Below, one piece after another: positions 59,630-64,000 of a stretch of 64,000 bases of DNA. Both the position numbers and the translations under genes were made by a program. Source of the stretch: Heterocephalus glaber (Eukaryota > Chordata > Mammalia > Rodentia > Bathyergidae). The notes beneath the pieces were generated by a model that saw only the letters and a program-made list of their open reading frames with translations, was not told where the DNA came from and did no database searches. The stretch covers positions 32,099,119-32,163,118 of the forward strand of contig NW_004624730.1 in assembly GCF_000247695.1 (NCBI RefSeq). Direction: 5' to 3'. Position 1 is the stretch's first letter. The number at the start of each line of letters is the position of its first letter.

Positions 59630-61177
59630 AAAATTTCTATTATGCCTTGCTAATATATAATGACTACAAAATGTCTTTAGTGTCCTATAAAGTAAAAGAT
59701 CTGAAGATCAAGGAAATTGAGTACAATAAAATACATTTTAGACCTAAACTATATGGAAAGTAGTTATTTGAGAAAGCCTCCAATATCTGAGAAAGCTTTT
59801 CCTGGTGCATCTAGTTTGTTTATCATTTTTTTCAAATACATAAAGAAAATGAAAAAGGTTAGATTGAATGCACCATAACCATGTGACAACTTCTTTTAAA
59901 ACAAGTATTGCCATCAGCCATTTACTGACTCTTTTTCTTCTGAGAATATATAATTGCTTAATCTTCATTCTTTTGATAAAATACATCCCTGGTTTATAGA
60001 TTATTGACTAAGATTGTACTTTATAAAAAAGACCAAATTTTTTTATCCTTGTATGCTTCTTTTCTTCCATCCTGCAAACATACTGAGACTGAAGATGGAA
60101 TAATATAAAAAAAAATTCAAAGATTATGTTTAAACAGAGAGCCAGATGAAAACTGAGTGAAATTTAGAATAGAAAATAGGTTATCAACAAAACCAAACTT
60201 CCTCACTTTGGTTGCTCATAAAGTAACATTAAGTGAAAGGAAAGATACTCAGTGCAGTCAGTACATTGTTTCCAACACTGTAACTTTCACTGGGTTGTGG
60301 CTGGAGGATATGAATGAGTTCCTTTCCAGCAGAACTGTACAGGTAATGATCCTTTCTTGCCTGGATTAAGAGAGTGTCTCTCCTGATAGGGTTAGTATTT
60401 GTCTTTACCTGGAGTTCTAGGAGTAACATTGGTCCTAAGTGTATTTTGTGCTAAACTCTCTCTGCTAGTTCAATTTTTAATGAACAGATAAATGGTATAA
60501 ATTTGAACCCAGGCTTGTGATGGCTAATTTTCAGGAAAATGCTTTAATTTGACCCCTGTGAATTTTTCTTGCTTTTATGAGAGCTCACCTATGTGTTTAA
60601 AAGATTGTTTATTATATTTTAAGCAGTGTTTCGCTTTTCCTATAATACTTCAGGAAATGGAAATTGATGGTATTTATTTTATAAGTAAATGGCTAGGTAT
60701 ACTTTCATATTTGAGCCCTATATTTTCATTTATAAGATTCTCAAATATTGAAAAAGTTTGAATAATGCTAACATATCAAGTTAGGAGATGAAATATTTGA
60801 CCTTCCTAAGCTCAAAATCCATTCATATTGAACTTGAGGAGTATGTGCACTTGGGGATGTTAATGTGCCTAATAAATATCTTCTTTGGACCTGTCTATTC
60901 ATTTTGGTTTGATTATGTGTTTTCTTGAAACTCTTATACATTGTGTCCATCACAGTATTGCCATATGAACATTGATAAATCCATATTATCTCAAAAAAGT
61001 TGCTTCTCCAAATCTATGAGAAGGTAAAAAAAGACATAAAGTATTTTCTCTTGTTGTTTCAGAGTCTCCATTAAGCCTCAGAGAGTATTTTGAAATACAT
61101 CAGGCTACTGACCTTTTAGTTGAAATGACACTATTTTTTGATATATTATGTCTGCATTTCTTTGAGTGCAGTGGGAG
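59630..61177. other. Unassigned non-coding DNA
   Basis: A + strand frame at 60157-60345 ends at a gtaatg donor-like site, with a readable stretch GLWLEDMNEFLSSRTVQ. It lacks a good acceptor and the opposite strand is equally open, so I do not call it a gene. Confidence 0.4.
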
Positions 61178-61555
61178 TGTTATGTCTTATATCTAGATGT
61201 TCCACAGAAACCTCATATGCTCACAAGTAGGACTTTTCGGAGGTAATTGCATCATTGATAAGTTTAGAGCTAAATGTCATGCTGAGAGGTAAAACCTGGT
61301 TAGAGCAGGTGGGTCACTGGGGTCATGGCCTGGAAAGGTATGTTTTCCCCTCCTCCCTTGATCTCCCTCTGCTTCCAACTGCCATGCCATGAGCTGTTTC
61401 TCTTCTGCCAATCCTTCCTGCCATGCTGCCCTGCCTTGGATCCAGTTGACTATGGACTGAAACTTCTACAAACTATGAGAGAGCCAAAATAAACTTCTCC
61501 TCATTTAAGTTGTGGCTGTCAAGTATTTTGTTTCAACAACGAGGAACGTAAGATA
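61178..61555 (+). mobile_element. 5' LTR of a MaLR (ORR1/MLT1-like) element
   Basis: Starts TGTTATG and carries 'tgccatgccatgagctgtttc' and 'ggactgaaacttctacaaact'. AATAAA is at 61488-61493 and it ends 'gtattttgtttcaacaacg' plus a short tail. It is homologous to 63005-63356. MaLR LTRs carry their own promoter and polyadenylation signal. Confidence 0.9.
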
Positions 61556-63004
61556 AATTGAGGGACTATAAAAGTAGAGTAGTTGCTGTGATTTTACTTG
61601 ACCGTGTGGTTTAGAAGTTTTTGGAATTGGTTCATGGGAAGAATTTGGAAAAGTTTGGAGACACCAGCTAGAGGAGGAGCCTTAGAATTCTGTAAGTTGA
61701 GCTTGATGGGAGATTCTGGTCAGAGCTCAGAAGACCAGAATGTTGATAAAAATAAAAGAAGATGGAAAAGACCAGGCTCAGGAGATTTCAGTTGGAAACA
61801 AGGATTCCATTGACAGATGGATTCCAGCTCTGCCAGAAAATCTGTCTACATTTTTGCTCCTGTCCTGAGACTTCAAGGGAGACTGAGATTAAGGGCAGTG
61901 GACTAATTAATCTGGCTGAGAAAATTTCAAAGCAGTTTGATGTCGAGACTTTGGAATGGAGGCTTTTAGCCAAATGTTGGGGGCTTTTGATCTGCTCTAC
62001 CTGTAGAATCAAGAGCCATTGTATCAGCTGAATGATTTAAAAAGCTTTGAGTTTGGCTAGAAAGGAAGGTCTGGTGAAGTTGGGGCCTGAAAAGATGGAA
62101 CAGAGGAGAGCTTGGTCAGGATAATAGAAAAGATGGCTTAAAGTTATCACAGGAACTAACAGGACCCCACCCTTTGAATGCTCAGTGTCGCAAAGGTGAA
62201 AGATTTTGCTTTCAGAAGAGAATTCCAAGGTGCTCTATTGGAGAAGGACAGCCTGGGGAATTGATTCCCAGGGATTCAGTTAACCGTGCTCAGCCATCCA
62301 GGCACTCAGAGGCCTCTGCAATCACTAGCAAGATGCAAAAGGGCTTAACTACCGCTCCAGCTGGTGTCAGACCTTGGCATGATCCAAGTATGCACCATGC
62401 AAGAATTGTGGGGCCAGGAAGGCTTCTATCTAGATTTTAGAAGAAGGCCTGGGAGGCCAGGCAGTGTTCCCTGAGAAAGCAGTGAATGAAGCTGTGAGAG
62501 TGAGGGTGAAAGTGCAGTAGAGATGCCAGGAATTTAGAGATGGCAGGAACATAGAACATCTGAGAAAAGCCACGAGAAATAAGCAAAGCAAGCTCAAGAG
62601 AGAAGCCATGAGATCTGCAATCACTGGCAATGTTATAGAGATGGGGCCACCAAAGCCCTTTGCAGGTACTTCTCGTTGCCACAAATTACATTGGATGCTG
62701 GATATGGAACTATAGGATTTAATAATTTAATGCTGGGTTTCAGTCTTGCTTTGGCCCCACTGCTTTCTATCCCCCATTCCTCCTTTTTGGAATGGGAATG
62801 CTTATCCTGTGCTATTGCATGTTGGAAGTGTTTAACTTTCTTTCTTTCTTTTTTTCTTTCATAGGGCCTCACAGCTAAGAGGAGACTGGTCTTCGAGTTT
62901 TCAGCCATGCTGAAACTATTAGGACTTTGGCCAGTCATTGAAACAAATTGAGTGTATTTTGAATAAAGGAATGTACATGAGTCTTTTGGGGGCCAGGGGC
63001 AGAA
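61556..63004 (+). mobile_element. Internal region of the MaLR element (non-coding)
   Basis: About 1.45 kb. 'aagaatttggaaaagtttggagacacc', 'ctcctgtcctgagacttc', 'ctgagaaaatttcaaagcag', 'tccatt..tcctttttggaatggg' and 'gctgaaactattaggactttgg' follow the MaLR internal consensus in order. It ends with a purine-rich tract (gggggccaggggcagaa) next to the 3' LTR. MaLR internal regions lack intact retroviral genes, and the short open frames here are incidental. Confidence 0.88.
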
Positions 63005-63356
63005 TGTTATGATTTATACCTATATGTTCCCCACACAGCCTTATGCAATCATGGGGGGGGTGCTTTTGGGAGGTGATTGAATCATAGGAGCATGATATTC
63101 ATCATTGGATTAGTCTCTTTATCTGTTGGTTCCTCTCTCTCTCTCTCTCTTTCTCTGTATCCCCCCCGTCCCCTTTCCTACTGCCATGCCATGAGCTGTT
63201 TCACCTCAGCCAAGCCCCGTTGCTAAATTACCCTGCCTTGGAGTTAGATGGGTATAGACTGAAACCTCTACAAACTGTGAGCCTAAATAAACCTTTCTCT
63301 CTGACAGTTATGGGTGTAGTCTATTGTGTCTCAGCAACCATGGAGTAAGTAAGACA
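63005..63356 (+). mobile_element. 3' LTR of the MaLR element
   Basis: Starts TGTTATG and contains a G run at 63053-63060, a (TC)n run at 63133-63150 and 'tgccatgccatgagctgtttc'. AATAAA is at 63286-63291 and it ends near 'taagtaagaca'. A 5-bp flank duplication is not clear (gggag before, ggagg after). Confidence 0.9.
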
Positions 63357-64000
63357 GGAGGGTCATTTTCTGTCTCTTTCCTTCTTGTCAGCTGCTGTTT
63401 CTTGCTGCTGGTGCTGTAACTCCCTCTAACAACTGTTTCTGCCTTAAATTTGTTATTCCTGATAACCTATGGATGAACTAGAACCAAACAATCAGTTAGA
63501 ATTAGTGTCCAACATCTGAAAATATGTTTTGGTGAAGGGTAACAGGGCAATTGGTAATGGGGTGATCCAAAGAGAAAATTACTGAAGATTTAATATTGGC
63601 CTTTAAAAGTCTATTTTGACTTTGAACAGAAGGATTTTGAATTCAGATGATTTATTTTTTAACTTAGGTTTTGTTCCAGATACTTAAGATTGAATTATGT
63701 GATCTCCACATAAATGAAGTATTACCTTCTCTGTTAAGAGGACGGGTTGACTGACTAACAACACTGTGGTCCAGTTGAAAATCATATTCCCTATATGATA
63801 TTATTTTGTGTTGCAATTTTCTTGTCCCAGAGGCTAGTAAGATTGAGTCAATTTGCAAGATGAATCAAAGGTGAATAATAATTTTTAAAAGGTGAATCTG
63901 TAAAACCGAGGTCAAGATTTAAAGGATAAGACTGTAGGACCCAGCCAAAATTTCCTTTTTGCTTATTCATTATAGTACTGTATATGGCATTTCTTTTAGA
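63357..64000. other. Unassigned non-coding DNA
   Basis: No repeat or exon recognised up to the window edge. Confidence 0.4.

Noticed and set aside
61598..62440. Several open frames of 70-90 codons on both strands
   Set aside because: They fall in the MaLR internal region, which is normally non-coding, and show no retroviral protein motif.

Overview
This 64 kb window is AT-rich, repeat-dense mammalian nuclear DNA with no intact protein-coding gene. A B1 (7SL-derived) SINE, a tRNA-derived ID-like SINE with an 'ID + B1' composite form, and an ORR1/MLT1-like MaLR element point to a rodent. The ID-like consensus here (sense strand starting ggctggggatgtagctcagtgg and ending ccctggtacc plus an A tail) is not that of mouse or rat, so a non-murid rodent is more likely. 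I cannot name the species from sequence alone.

Layout. 1-1190: old L1 in antisense, then a hAT-Charlie-like remnant and a B1. 2.3-10 kb: mostly unassigned DNA with young SINEs and one L1 3' end. 10.1-11.2 kb: a composite SINE, a candidate minus-strand coding exon (10490-10537) and an ancient repeat. 14-15.2 kb: a long L2. 17.4-19.5 kb: an AT-rich inverted repeat, a young 5'-truncated L1 with target-site duplication (TSD), and a tandem SINE pair. 20-31 kb: MIR, L2 and L1M relics. 32.8-36.5 kb: unusually free of recognisable repeats. 36.6-39.2 kb: an L1 ORF2 relic split by an LTR insertion. 41-47 kb: MER5A, a candidate ankyrin-like minus-strand exon (42218-42358), a 263-bp L1 insertion with a 19-bp TSD, and several L2 copies carrying SINE or L1 insertions. 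53.2-54.6 kb: an L1 nested inside an older L1. 59.1-59.6 kb: a Tigger-like element holding a 100-N assembly gap. 61.2-63.4 kb: a complete two-LTR MaLR element.

Function. The window looks like intronic or intergenic DNA. The only possible gene content is two short candidate exons, both on the minus strand and both with good splice donors. One reads like ankyrin-repeat sequence and the other like part of a ubiquitin-fold (RA-type) domain. If real, they would belong to one minus-strand gene with introns of tens of kilobases. Nothing here proves this. I saw no RNA gene, CRISPR array, operon or novel defence-like system.

Repeat names come from memory of consensus sequences without database search, so subfamily labels are approximate and boundaries without a TSD are good to about 20-50 bp.
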